This document shows, piece after piece, positions 37,401 through 48,590 of a stretch of DNA of 64,000 nucleotides. The position numbers and the translations under genes are program-made. This stretch comes from Corythucha ciliata (lineage: Eukaryota > Arthropoda > Insecta > Hemiptera > Tingidae): assembly GCA_038030265.1 (NCBI GenBank), contig CM075938.1:11757009-11821008 (forward strand), given 5' to 3'. Each line of letters begins with the position of its first letter. The first letter of the stretch is position 1. A model generated the notes under the pieces. That model saw nothing but the letters and a program-made list of their open reading frames with translations. It had not been told where the DNA came from and did no database searches.

Positions 37401-40400
37401 CGAAGAAGTAAAAGAAGAAAAAAAGCCAAAACCCTAAAAATATAACATTAATCAAGTTGTATGGCTTAAAAACTCTATGTTTTCGTTGTGTCGTGTTTAT
37501 GCAACCTATCAAAATGCTTCATTTTTTGGGGAAATAAATTTGTTTGGTTGCGTAGATTCCACACAACTCAAACACAGAGCTTGTGAACAGGCCTTTAGGA
37601 TGTTCGCGCGTTGTAGCGCCGCTCGAAAACGGCTTCCAGTGGACGACCAACCTATTTCAACTTTGAACAAGAAAATTTCACATTGCCCTTTTAGATCTCG
37701 TTCACAAACCATAATGCTATGTGGAGTCCATGCAACTTACCAAAATGCTTAATTTTTCGAGGGAATACATTTGTTTAGTTGCATAGGCTTCACAGACGCA
37801 TATCACAGAGCTAATGAACGGGGTATAAGAACAGCATTCCAATTTTGGCTATAAACTCCCGTATTTAACACGGAAACTTCGAGGGGAAGTGGCGGCGGAA
37901 GTCAGCCGGCATTGGGGGAGCAAGAATCTGAGCAGTTCAGATGTACCCCCCCCCCCTCCAAAATACCATTTTGCAAATCCTGCCTGCGTGTGCAAAAATA
38001 CAATTTTTGGGGCCAAAATTCCAAATTCTTCACCAAAACTGCCTCTTCATGAAATTCTTTTGTTTCTGGGTTAATTTTCCTGGGTATTTTCATAATTTGA
38101 GTCCTAAAGACACAGTTTTATTAGATGAACGACGTGTTATAAGCTAAATCGGCTACATCGGCCATAATATGGCGTATTCACACTATTCAGAGCAGAACCT
38201 TGGAGTGGAAGAGCTCAATGAAATGTACTTTCCTCTCTGAACCAAAATGCCCATTGAGCGCATTTAAATATAATTTTCGTGGAGTTAGCCTTTTCAAAGC
38301 CCAAATTGCGTGGATTTGGATCCCAAAGAGCCAAATTTCTCGGGGTTTAAATAATCACCCAAAAAGGCCAACGAAGAGGACGTAACAGTTGATTGCAGAG
38401 TCACATTCCTCTTCTTTATGGTCCTGACTGGAATTGTCATGGTTAGATGGCTAGAATTGACAGTTTTCACCCCTTTAAGCCCAAATTTCAGAGATTTGGC
38501 CCTTTGAAAAATCAAGTTTGAAAGATTGACTCTCTTGAAATCCAAATTTGCGGGGTTGACTCATTAAAAAGTCACATTTCACGGTGTTCAAGAAATAAAT
38601 TTCGCCTGTAGCCTTCCCCCTGTGGAACCCGCTTTTGCTATTTGGCAAATTCAAGAACCTATTCCACGTTTGGCTCCATAAAAACAAGTAAATCCGGTGG
38701 TTTGGCTCTTTCGTTCTTTTGACGTATGACGTGCATTTACCCGATAGATGCAGTTTGAGTTCCGAGAGGGGATTTTTCCCGGATGGATTCGCTTTATGCG
38801 TGGACTCCCGGGTAGCTCAGTAGGTTAGAGAACCTGCCGCGAAACCAAGAGTTCGTGGGTTCGGATCCCACCTGGGGAGCATTTTTTTCTCGGAACTCAA
38901 TACAAGTAAAAAAAAAAGACAAGTATATAATTTCAAAGATTAAGTTCTTTACTTTCAGCCTTCCCACTCCCTCGAATTCACAGTTGTGAGTTGGGAGGTG
39001 CGGTGAGGGGGGAATAATCTCGTAATTGTCCGTACAAGGGGTTTTCTACTCAATGTTTTATGACGATTATGTTACCACTGAGGTGTTCCTAAAATTAAAT
39101 TTAAAAAAAAAAATAATTCATTAATTTTAGGACGTATAAAGAACAAATGGATTGACTCCCTCAAAATCTAAAGCGAGGTTGACTAATTAAAAATTCATAT
39201 TGGGGTTCAAGAAAGCAATTTCACACATTTGTGGCCTTTATAAAAGCAATTTCGTGGATTCAGCACTAAGGGAACCAACTTTTGCTGTTTTGGCAAATTC
39301 GAGAACTAATTCCACGTTTGGCTCCGCAAAAACAAGCAATTCCGGAGGTTTGGCTCTTTCAAAGCACAAAGTATTCAGATGTGGCTCGTTAAAAACCAAT
39401 CTCGTGATTCCGAATCATGTTGTAGAAGGTGCGATCGATAATTTTTAGGAAGCGAATTCAGCATAAAGCCATTTTTTTTCTCGATTCCTCAAACATCGGA
39501 TTGACCATTGGGGGAACATTCGCTAACCCTGCACCCCACTTCCGCCGCCACTGCGGCTAGAGCATATCCAGTAACGCCGAGTGACCGAAATCTGCCGGGC
39601 AGTTACTGCTTTTTCCTCCTCAAATGGAGGTTTTGATTTTTTTAAATATCTTTGCGTATTTGAAAGGTCCTCTACCTTCGCGGGCCTTTAATTTACGGTT
39701 CCTAGGAAATCGCTAGGCTCAATAACAATAAATTTCACAGCTAAACATAATTTTCTGCCAGAAACGGAGGTTTCGTCTGTGAAAATTAGATTTTACATTT
39801 TGGGATCGACTATTTACCACTCAAGCTTTAAAGAAAAAGTTTGTTTCCCTTCAAATACTGAAGGGAATATCCCCACACCCTTCATTGGCTTTCTTACTTG
39901 ATCTTTTTTTTTTTTTTTTTTTTTTTTTTTGTTAACGTGAATACGTTTTACGGGACTATAGGGACCAGTTAGGCAAAATGGGGTTCTCAGCGCGTGCGCC
40001 GCCGCCTAGTGTGGGTGGTGCTGGGGGAAGGGTATTGGGGTCTCAAAACTCATGCTCAACTGCCGCTTGCCAGCCAAAAAACGTATTCACGCTAAACTCC
40101 GGGTCCGTGGACCAAACGATTTTTTTTTATTCGGTTATGCCATATCCAGGATTAGACTGAAACTTGATCCCCAGACAATAGGTTCGTTCGTAGTACAGTT
40201 CCGTTCAGTTATTAAAAGTCCGCGCATGCGGGAATGGGAGTTCAGCTTTCGAAAAACCCATCTTCGCTTGCACGAGACATTCAAGAATTGAATGGAACTT
40301 TGGGGGGAAGGGGGTGATAGGAATGTGTAATATACATGTGTGAAACGAAATCTACGTAAATTGAAAGCTTCCTGACTGTTGATCCGTCTAGGTCTCGTTG

Positions 40401-41697
40401 TTAGCCATCTGTCTGGCTTTAACACCAGAGCGGCTGTGAGCTCGCCTGCAGCCTCGACTTTCCCCAGCAACTACCTACACACTCCTATAACCCCCTGCCC
40501 ACTTTTACTCCTGAGAAATAAGTAGAAAATGAACGACGAAGCCCGTAATTTAGACCCGTTTTCACCAACTTCGTTTAGGATTGATCGCGATTAGTTGACA
40601 TTAGCGACCATAATATTTCTGATACAAAATGCTATTGTAATCTTGATTAGTTGTTGATCGGCGTTGGCGAAAACGGGCCTTAATGTCTTCAAAAGTTTGT
40701 GATCCAAGGAATCGCTTGTCTCAAATTAAGGATGTGACCAGAAGTTTACAAGTAGGCACTCCACGGTCACGGAGACCCGCAGTAGGTCTCAATACACCCA
40801 TCCCCCGTGTTCCGTTGACAGGACGGCGTGATTTCTAAAACCGTTGATCTTGGGATGTTCAACTCTCCCTTCATTCCTCGTAGTATTCCAATTCAGGAAT
40901 GTGTGGAGGAATTAACTGTCCGAGGTTATAACCCCCGCCCCTACCTTAGCCACTGCTGATTAGACTAAAGCACTAGTCTTGGCTATTACAGATGGGTGAT
41001 TTTCATGTCTTGTAACGTTTTTTCAGATGTTGACAATGAAACTACGGAAACCCTACACCACCGCATCGATGTGGTCGTCGGGAAAAGTGACCTGCACGGG
41101 AGCGACGTCCGAAATTTCGTGCCGAATTGCGGCTCGACGTTTCGCTCGGTCTCTTCAAAAACTCGGTTTCAATACTCGCTTTACCAATTACCGTATCGTC
41201 AACGTCTTGGGCACGTGTTCCATGCCATTCGCCATTAAAATCACCGCATTCTCCGAAAGGCATCGCGACGTCGCCGAGTATAAAATTCATCCACCACTCC
41301 ACGGCCGACTGTTGGTTTTTGATTCTCGTTATTTTTGTTTTTTTTAGGTACGAGCCAGAGCTACACCCGGGCGTCACGTACAAATTAAAAAACCCCAAAG
41401 CGACGCTCAAAATTTTCTCAACGGGCAGTATAACCGTTACAGGTTAGTCTCGTATCTATCCCCGTTTTCCCAAACCCTCGGAAACCCCGTCCGCCACCAA
41501 AACTAACCTCTCTACTTCCTGGCTTCACAGCCCCTAGTGTTCAGGACGTCCAACGGGCGATAGAAGAAATTTATCCATTAGTCTACGAATTTCGCAAGGA
41601 GAGAACGAAAGAGGAACAGATTATTGTCGACAAAAAGAGGGCTCTGAAAGAAGAAGAACCACCGTCGGATATGGACGAAGACGTCGCTGGCGATTGA
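34433..41697 (+). CDS. TBPL1: TBP-related factor 2 / TBP-like protein 1
   Basis: Exons 34433-34450 (MGDMNL, first-exon candidate), 35413-35856, 41027-41277, 41348-41442, 41531-41697 give 324 aa; starting instead at 35413 gives 318. A Gln-rich N-terminal extension (STQPQQTP, HEQQQQLQQQ) of about 110 residues precedes the saddle domain. The domain has IVINNVVCSFSVKCHLNLRQ, LTMKLRKPYTTASMWSSGK, CTGATSE, RRFARSLQKLGFNT, YEPELHPGVTYKLK and IFSTGSITVT, all TRF2-like rather than TBP-like. An acidic/basic tail follows (RKERTKEEQ...DMDEDVAGD). TRF2 pairs with TFIIA but does not bind canonical TATA boxes; it serves TCT/DPE promoters such as ribosomal protein and histone H1 genes. The 5.2-kb intron 35857-41026 carries many transposons. 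Confidence 0.95.
36602..36861. mobile_element. MITE with AAAGCCCGTTTAACAC end
   Basis: Inverted pairs GCCCGTTTAA/TTAAACGGGC at the tips and TTTGGAACATGTTCGG/CCGAACATGTTCCAAA inside. No ORF of note. Confidence 0.65.
37208..37595. mobile_element. TA-flanked MITE (AAGGCCCGTTCACAAGC), interrupted
   Basis: Ends AAGGCCCGTTCACAAGCTC and GAGCTTGTGAACAGGCCTT, with TA at 37,206-37,207 and 37,596-37,597. Without the 249-bp inner insertion plus duplication it would be about 139 bp. Related copies lie at about 37,696-37,820 and 43,866-44,260. Confidence 0.8.
37234..37472 (+). mobile_element. Hairpin-plus-tail short element with 10-bp target duplication, copy 2
   Basis: CTCTATGTTT flanks both sides (37224-37233 and 37473-37482). 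The 239-bp body is a long hairpin: arms of about 100 bp run from GTTATATTTTTAGGG to CCCTAAAAATATAAC around an AT-rich loop. It is followed by CAAGTTGTATGGCTTAAAAA. The outer stem and tail match copy 1 at 23,474-23,572; the inner arms differ. Confidence 0.65.
37696..37820. mobile_element. Diverged MITE copy of the GTTCACAA family
   Basis: Contains CTCGTTCACAAACCATAATGC at the left and CAGAGCTAATGAACGGGG at the right, with an interior matching the MITE at 37,208-37,595 (ATGCAAC, AAAATGCTT-ATTTTT, TTTGTTT-GTTGCATAG). Confidence 0.6.
38240..39430. repeat. Degenerate tandem array, ~35-bp unit, two blocks
   Basis: Words like AAATTTCG-GGATT-GGCTCTTT recur in 38,240-38,700 and 39,190-39,430. The blocks flank the tRNA-like foldback. 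Copies are strongly diverged. Confidence 0.6.
38806..38879 (+). tRNA. tRNA-like sequence, probably a pseudogene or SINE head
   Basis: Seventy-four bases fold into a cloverleaf. Acceptor TCCCGGG/CTGGGGA has one mismatch and one G-T. The D-arm is GCTC/GAGA, and the T-arm GTGGG-TTCGGAT-CCCAC is perfect. The A-box (TAGCTCAGTAGGTTAGAG) and B-box regions look intact. The anticodon stem has two mismatches and position 33 is G, not T; the triplet there reads CGA. A T-run follows, as for RNA polymerase III termination. GAGTTCCGAG before and CTCGGAACTC after form a flanking inverted repeat. A functional tRNA is unlikely. Confidence 0.5.
40551..40684. mobile_element. Small MITE, GACCCGTTTTCACCAAC end
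   Basis: The left GACCCGTTTTCACCAAC pairs with the right GTTGGCGAAAACGGGCC. The interior GATTAGTTG words also pair. Confidence 0.7.
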
Positions 41698-42036
41698 CTT
41701 TAGGTTATTGTTACCTGCCCCTTCCCCCTTTTTTCCATATCCCCACTCATTCATCATCACCCGGTTCATTCTGTTCATTTTTGTGAGTTCTTTACAATAC
41801 GCCTTCTCCACCTCATCATCGTCATCATAAAATTCCTGCCCCTTCCCCTTTGATGTAGAGCAACAACAACCAATGACTTCATCCTCTTGTCAAGACTGGT
41901 TTTTTGTATTACGTAATAAGCGTATATTTTTTACTTTTAAACATTTAAAATAACACTTCCCCGCTTTCCCGGACGAAGTAATAATTTATTTCTATTTTTT
42001 TCCCTTAAATATACAATCGTTACAAAAATCACGCGT

Positions 42037-42042
42037 AATAAA
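42037..42042 (+). terminator. Candidate Trf2 poly(A) signal
   Basis: AATAAA 340 bases after the stop codon, in an AT-rich 3' flank. Confidence 0.45.
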
Positions 42043-43865
42043 TTTCATTTCACGATTGAGGGATTTCGTTAGGGTGGTTACGATTTAGGTTTGGGGGCGG
42101 AACATTAAGATGAGCCCAGGGTGACACTCTGGTTTTTTGTGAGTTTCGATCCCTTATTTTTGTGGGTGTGTTAGAATTCGCATGAAATTTTGGCCTTATG
42201 AAAGCGACCAATGGTGCGTCTGAGTCCCCCCGCCTCCATTTGGATGTTAATTCACCCTAGAAAGTCGTAAGGAAGGTTCTTTGTGCCCCCTATAAATTGT
42301 TTTCTCCCCCAATTTATTTATTACGCATTTTTCTTTAGTCGACATTTCACCCCTCTGTCTCCTTTAGGTTCGAACTTTTTTCTAGCCTTCGAGCCCCCCC
42401 CCCCGTCCTCTTCCACATCCTTTTTTGTCCGAGTCAATAACTAGCTTTAAGAGTTGTGTGTGCGTTAAAAATTCGAAAAACAAACTTATTTTTAAGGCAT
42501 CAAATACTGTTGTTCGCAAATCTTCAACTAATTTTTTTTAATCTTCCCTCACTCCCTTGAACTTAGTTCCTTTTTCTGATGTTGTATGCGTAGGCATATT
42601 TATGTTGGATTAACATTTAAATTGTTCTTATGAAAAAAGTATGAAGCGAAAAGAAATCTTTAAAAGCGTGGTTTTTAATTTATTTCCTACCTATTTCGAC
42701 GTCTTTGGTTGGCATGGGGGGGGGGGGCATAACGTTGATGTCAATACACTTCTGAGGCAATAGAAGTGATCAGTAACGATGAAGACTCCTCAAAAATCAA
42801 TACTGTTCCCCCAGCGAGTGGCCGTGATACGAGGACGACCAAAATCATGTAATTGTTGGCATCGGACGTCCCACATCGAAATCCACGGTTTCGACCTCCC
42901 GGGTTGTAACCTACCATCTTCGCCGTAGCCCAAAGTTGATACGTAGGCGTAGTTAGCTAAAAAGGTTCATGATGGATCCCCCAAAATCAATGGATTCAGG
43001 TTATCCCCCCCGCCTAAAGGGAACTTCTTCGCCACAATGAGAAACTTGCATGGGCCGGAAATAGCGACAAAAATTGATTTTATTCACTTCCCAACACTCG
43101 CAAAAATGTAGGAAAAGTCCAATGAAAGGTACTTTTAGCGATTCATTAAGGACCCTGACAGGTGACAGACGAGGCCAGTGCCGCGTGTATTGAGCCTGTC
43201 ACAAGGGGTGGCGCGAGTTCAAGGGGAAATGTGAAATCCGTCACTCAAGTGGCCTCGTCTGTCAGGGGGCGAGAAGTTGTACATGTGTTTCCTCGACCAA
43301 TCATACCTCGCACAGTCGGCATTGTGTAAATTACGCCCTTATTTCAGCGCCAATCCTGAGTTTCAAGGTCTCATTGAAATCTCCAGGAAATTCTGCACGC
43401 TCGTACGATCTTCTTTTTTCATATTTCATCCCGGAAATAACCGTAAAACCTACATAAACTTTCAACTTGAAAACTCACGCTCTTTCAGCGACTTATTTAG
43501 GAAGGCAATCATGGGCGGAGATAGGGGAGGGCTTTGGTCCTATAGCCCCTAAAACTTTCTGTAGCCTCCCCAGGCTCTCCTTCCTGAAGCCCCTCCCCAG
43601 ACTCTTTAACCCCTACGATTATGGGGTACGTACACACGGTGAGATTTCCCGTTGAGGACAACCTCTACCGGCCAGCCGGAGCGTGTGCCCAGACTTCGAC
43701 ATCAGTTGAAATGGACTGCGCAACTTCAACTGATGTGTGGCGACTTTAAGGTGACTTGAACTGAAGTCAAAGGCAGGTCTAGACGATCCGGCCGGCCGGT
43801 GGGGTTGGCCTAAACAGGAGCGTCTGTACGTACTTTTAAAGCCAAGTGCACACAGAGACTTTTTT

Positions 43866-44260
43866 AAGGCACCGTTCACAAGCTGTATGCATGTACAAAT
43901 TAGATAAGTAGCCGTAGTTGCCCACGTTGTCAGTCATACCTTGTTGAGGTGTGTCCAAGACAAACCGGTTTCGCCTGTTCGGCATCATCTCATTTTTACA
44001 CTTGCCAGCCGTTTTCAAGCAGGCCAAAGGCGTGTTTGCCAACAGCTATAGTTCTGTTGTGAGCACCTGTCCCACAGAAAATGTCAGGCAATTTCAGAAG
44101 TGTCATCTCCTAGACCATAAAAAACGTCCTGCGCAGGTGCCAGACTCGATCAAATGACCCGGATTTTTCATACGGTACGGTGGACTCCCGGACTAATAGA
44201 CATTATGTTTGGTTGCATAATCTCCACAGAACGCATACATAGAGCTTGTGAATGGGCCTT
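43866..44260. mobile_element. MITE copy of the GTTCACAAGCT family, ~395 bp
   Basis: The left AAGGCACCGTTCACAAGCT and right AGCTTGTGAATGGGCCTT are inverted, with TA just outside the right end. It is the same family as 37,208-37,595 but with a longer interior. Confidence 0.7.
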
Positions 44261-45902
44261 TATTATTCACGGCACAACTAAGTGACACACGTGTTTCTTC
44301 GGTAGGGTTCACATGTTTTCCGAACTTGGGACGTGAAAAATTCTTGAAAAATGCCTCCGTGTGTACAGGGGGGGTTGTAATAGAAAATTGAAACACATGT
44401 GAGACGAGATGAGATTGACTTTGACAGCTAAAATTTATGAACACACGGCTGTGAAATTCATTCTCATCACGTCTCACACGTGTTTCACTTTTCTATTACA
44501 ACTCCCCTGGGCTTAAAGGTGTGAAATTTTTGAGGGGGGGGGGGATCTGCCTCCCACTATTGATCATTCCAGTCACATTAGGACTGAACCCCCCCCCCCC
44601 CAGGAATATCGGCTATCTCCACCCATGAAGGCAATATCGCACGCACGAGCAGAATTTTCTGGAGATTTAAATGAGACCTTGAAATCCTGGATTGGTGCTG
44701 AAATACGGTGATAATTTACGTATGCTGCAGAGTAGGCGAGGTAAGATTAGAGGGGGTCGAAGAAACACACGTACAACTCTCCCTTAAGGCAGTAAATTAA
44801 TGTTAAAGTTATACTTTGACGACACTTTTCCAGGCACCCTCAAGTTCGGTCCGGTTCATACACTATTATGTTTGGTCTTTATAGAAAGACCGGACCGGAC
44901 AAATTTCACCCCTACCTACGACACAGAATTGGCACTTTGGGTTCCTGGATAGTTAGACAGTCTAACTTGGGCTGCTGTCAGTCCTTCCTGACCCAAAGGG
45001 GCTTGGAGCCGAGGGGAGAGGCCATTATTGGCCTGAGCCAAGCGACCGTAGCCTCCGTGTCTTCAAATGAATGCAAGACTAGTGATCCAGTGAGACAGTG
45101 ATCGGAAATCTCGAAGAAATGTGGCGACTCCAGTTTTTGTAACTCGCCACGAAGTCTTCAGTTTTATGGACGAGGCTTTTAACTCTTTTTTCCAGGGCAT
45201 TGTAGGGTGGGGTGGGGTGGGGGTAAACCAGAACGTTCTGGGAGAGTGGCGATGCCAGAAATAGAGGGAATGAATTAGAACAGTAATTCGATAAATAGAA
45301 GACAGTTTATAAAAGTTTGTAAATGAAAATAAGTTTATAAATGAATCAAGGTATTAGTAAAATTCAATAAGATCACAGACTGGGAAATACATTTATATGA
45401 GGCATATTTGAATCAATCTGCGGCGGTTAGCTCCTCCACGCCAAGCATGAAGATGACAATACAATACGCTAACGTTAGTCACGTTCCATCATCCCAACAA
45501 CAAAAGACCTGACAAGGCTCGCAACAGAAATCGGAAAAACTTGAGTCGGCTAAAATATCATGGGGTTCATTACACCAACCGCTAGTAGCTCAGCCGAGAC
45601 TGGGTAGAAACAAAATCATCACCCAACTGTCACAGGACCGAGCACAGTCTGAACTATAACACCGGGACTCAAGTCGCCGAGCCAGTAGGTGCAAAAATAG
45701 CGCCTTTATCCGTAGGTGCAGTTATTGAGCTTTTAGAGCTAAAGCTTAAAGCAAAACAAACATGGAGGAGGGTTGAATATGGCCGAAAATAGTTTTTTAT
45801 AAAATGCAATTTTGACGTGTCTTCCATTTGAATCCACATCTTTACTGAGTGATAGAAGTGCAATCATACGTTTTGGCACATCCACCAACCTAAAAGTTAT
45901 TT

Positions 45903-47737
45903 TCAAGGAATCTTTTCACCCTGCAATACAACAAAATTATAGGACGCAATGACCACAAAGCACAAAAGCAATACAACCTTTGCCAAGGACGCTCTACAAA
46001 ACCCCCAACGGTGGCGCGATTGCAAAAAAACGTAAACAACCGTCAAAGCGACACACAATACGTAGAATAGAATGACGCGCGACTCTTGCGGCATATGACA
46101 CTTTCTTATTGCCCAAGCGTCGGGTGAAATGACTGCCTAAAACGGTACGGTACTTTTAGAACAAAATTAAACAACCGAAACCTGTACTAATTTACGAGAA
46201 GAAACGACGGATTATCCTTGTTGCGCCAGGAGAAACTAGCGACAGTCATTTCGTGGGTGTCGAACTTTTTATGGTACCTGCGACAGCCGTGATGCGTATG
46301 ACCAGTGACGACTAAGCGAGGTTTTAACGATTTCAACAACTAAAATTCGAAATTTAAGACAAGTTTGTAGGAAGGAGGCGCTTGAGACAATGACGAGAGA
46401 TGTTAGGAATTACCAATTTAGACGATTCCTTTGACAGGCAGTCCCATTTTTCTCTAAAAGCTAGTGTTTTTTCATCCTCGGGCGCTGAATCCGGTTCTTT
46501 GCACACTCGGTCCGACTGACGGTACAGAGGGAAATGCTGTAGAATAATGGGGCGACTGTACGAGTCGAGTTTCATCGACTCGGGGCAACTTTCACTCAGA
46601 CCCTCGGCATTTTTCAAACACCCTGAAATAACGTGAGGGGTAACAGCGACATTCTACCTCTAAGCAATGATTGGAATAGTAATTTACTAGAAAGAGCGGC
46701 TATTTTCAATTCGGCAGGCCGACAGAGGAAGCAACCATCACCTTCAAGAGCCATCGAATTCAAAAGAATAAAATGCGAGCCTTTCAGCGTCACCAATTTG
46801 ACTGAGGGAGCGTCAAATGCCATGGTGAATCTTCGTTGAAGATACGGCGATATCCTGAAACGGATGAGAGGTGATCATAGTACTTGAGTCTTTCTGATTT
46901 GGGGGGGGGGGGGTGAGAGACCTATAATGGAAACCCATGTCATGGTTGCCTGCAACGACGAATCGCGCCGTCCCTTCAGGGACAAAAAACATGGAGTTAA
47001 ACCGATCAACGTGCTTGTTGAAACTCTCTTCGCTGATCCATAAACCTTCGTCGAATAGGTCACCGAGGAAAACGACAGCCTCGGGTTGATTCAGAGCGAT
47101 AGAAGTTTGAAACGCCCGGTACATTTGCCATTCTCTGCAAATAATGAACTATGATACTTAATTTCAGACTTTAGCACGTCAATCCAAGTAATTTTCAACA
47201 TCACACTCAACAGCCATAGAGGTATTCGACCCACCGAATCACTAGATCCAAAGGCTCGAATACCAGCCGATTTCGGAGTTATTACCACTGGCATTTCTGC
47301 CCCACAAACTATTTCGAGAGAAAAACAACCTATACTATAAAAAAAATGAAACGACTCACCACAGGTGCCAGCCTTCTATCTTCCACTAAGCCAAAATAAT
47401 AAGATACTCGCCTCCTAAGTTTATCGAACCAGTGGCCCTGTATGGGTCCGAGAAGATGAGTATCGGCCAAAATCATCATTCGTAACTGGTCACTAGGGTC
47501 ACTTTGTGAATTGTTCAGTTTTGGCCATGAGCACTACACAATTATGAATAAATGAAGAAATAATAATATAATAGCACAGAAGTCTGTATGCAGACTTACC
47601 TGGTACAATGTGATGTAATACACTAAATACTCCCCGAAAAATAAAACTCCACAGGTGGCAAGAAATAACTTGGCCTTTAATGAAAGTGTCTTATGGGAAG
47701 TGTATTGACTCCCTAGTTTTACTGAGAATTTAGACAT
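45903..47737 (-). CDS. MPPE1: Metallophosphoesterase 1 (PGAP5), GPI-anchor remodelling
   Basis: Seven exons: 47600-47737, 47412-47533, 46922-47134, 46688-46854, 46414-46622, 46196-46339, 45903-46136, giving 408 aa (human 396). N-terminal membrane segment (VLFFGEYLVYYITLY), then CSWP. Metallophosphatase motifs: LADTHLLG (D70, H72), GDLFDEG (D112), GNHD (149-152), QHFPLYR (H243), TGHTH (296-299). A C-terminal membrane segment follows. PGAP5 removes an ethanolamine-phosphate side branch from the second mannose of GPI anchors, so that GPI proteins leave the ER efficiently. Intron 2 needs a GC donor (AG|GCGAGT) to give LRREWQM, a motif conserved in the human protein. Three introns are 59-74 nt or close to it; one carries a C13 run. 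It is head-to-head with the STMP1-like gene. Confidence 0.96.
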
Positions 47738-48247
47738 CTTAGGAATTTTGTCACATTTTAAAAAATTTGACTACAAAATGTTATGAAGTGAATAATCATG
47801 TGAGCCCATGATTTAAGCAAGGATTGATATAATCTGATTTTTCACGACGGGGTTCAAGAAAGGTGAGCAACGTCATTGAAGTGGAACTGACTCACTAAAT
47901 TAGTAATAAAGGCGAGATAAGACAACATTTAAATACATATTTCCGAGTTTGTTTACCAACAAATATTGATATACCACACGACACCGCCTTTAGGCCCTAA
48001 AGTTATCTCGAAGCCGTCAAATAATTATTGTAAACCGATTTTTATTTCAGAGTTTAGACAGCAACATAACAATAATATGACGTCCTCGCTTGGGAGATAG
48101 CCCGAAATCAAATTGACATGAATCCCTGCTGTCGAGTGAAGCCACAAACCTCACGTTTTAGGTTTTCATGATAACGTGTGATTAGTCTAATCAGGTTTTT
48201 CAAACATCTCAATTTTTAAATTTTGCGTTAGATTCAACATCGACGAG
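47738..48247. promoter_or_regulatory. Shared 510-bp region between MPPE1 and the STMP1-like gene
   Basis: The start codons of the two divergent genes are 510 bp apart, so this stretch must contain both 5' UTRs and probably a bidirectional promoter. No TATA box was evident. Confidence 0.5.
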
Positions 48248-48590
48248 ATGATCCGAGGAGTGGTAAGATCGCAGCTTCCAAAATTAATGGAGACACCGTA
48301 CTAATCTTGTTTTTCTCGTTCTATTTATTGCGATGAAGATTGTTTTTGGTGCTGGTGTCTACACCGGGGTGTACGTAGCCCAAAACTACGAGGTAAGATT
48401 CCACTTTTTTCATCCGACAAAGTGAGCTAAAACTCTCGAGTGTCGAAATTGTAGCAATTCGTTTAGTGTGAAAAATCTTGAACTGATGCGATTTATTGAG
48501 TAGGTGAAAAAACTGGAGGATCCAGCGAGCCTGGTGAACAAATTTCTCGCGTACGTCGAAGATAAATCGAAAGAAGGACCGAAGAAATAA
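48248..48590 (+). CDS. STMP1: STMP1-like mitochondrial micropeptide, 51 aa
   Basis: Exons 48248-48262 (MIRGV), 48339-48392, 48504-48590. All phase 0 with GT-AG ends. The peptide has one hydrophobic segment (VIVFGAGVYTGVYVA), then AQNYEVKKLEDP and a lysine-rich tail. Human STMP1 has the same plan, a short hydrophobic helix followed by YLAQNYDIP and a lysine-rich end. STMP1 is an inner mitochondrial membrane micropeptide linked to respiratory complexes. An alternative is to start at the ATG at 48333 with no first intron (MKIVFGAG...), giving 48 aa. The spliced form is preferred because a clean donor follows MIRGV and a pyrimidine tract precedes 48339. Identification rests on one short motif. 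Confidence 0.7.

Larger units (their letters stand above)
37078..37648. mobile_element. Outer element with GGTCGTCCACTGG ends, split by later insertions
   Basis: The left end GGTCGTCCACTGG-AGC-TTTTCGAGCGGCGC is matched by the inverted right end (37,603-37,648) with few changes. Its middle is interrupted by the MITE at 37,208-37,595. The target duplication is not visible. Confidence 0.75.
35857..41026 (+). other. 5.2-kb Trf2 intron rich in MITEs and arrays
   Basis: Holds MITEs at 36,602-36,861, a nested cluster at 37,078-37,648, another copy at about 37,696-37,820, a tandem array at 38,240-38,700 and 39,190-39,430, a tRNA-like sequence at 38,806-38,879, a T run of about 30 at 39,907-39,930, and a MITE at 40,551-40,684. 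No coding exon is needed here. Confidence 0.6.
41698..45902. other. Intergenic between Trf2 and MPPE1
   Basis: Includes the Trf2 3' UTR (candidate AATAAA at 42,037-42,042) and several inverted-repeat elements: about 43,147-43,270 (CCTGACAGGTGACAGACGAGG), 43,624-43,845 (GTACGTAC ends), 43,866-44,260 and 44,370-44,508 (GTTGTAATAGAAAA arms). Runs C11 at 42,394, G12 at 42,716, G11 at 44,534 and C13 at 44,589 also occur. No protein-coding exon is recognised. Confidence 0.5.

Noticed and set aside
38806..38879. Functional tRNA gene
   Set aside because: Anticodon-stem mismatches and loss of T33 argue for a pseudogene or SINE head.
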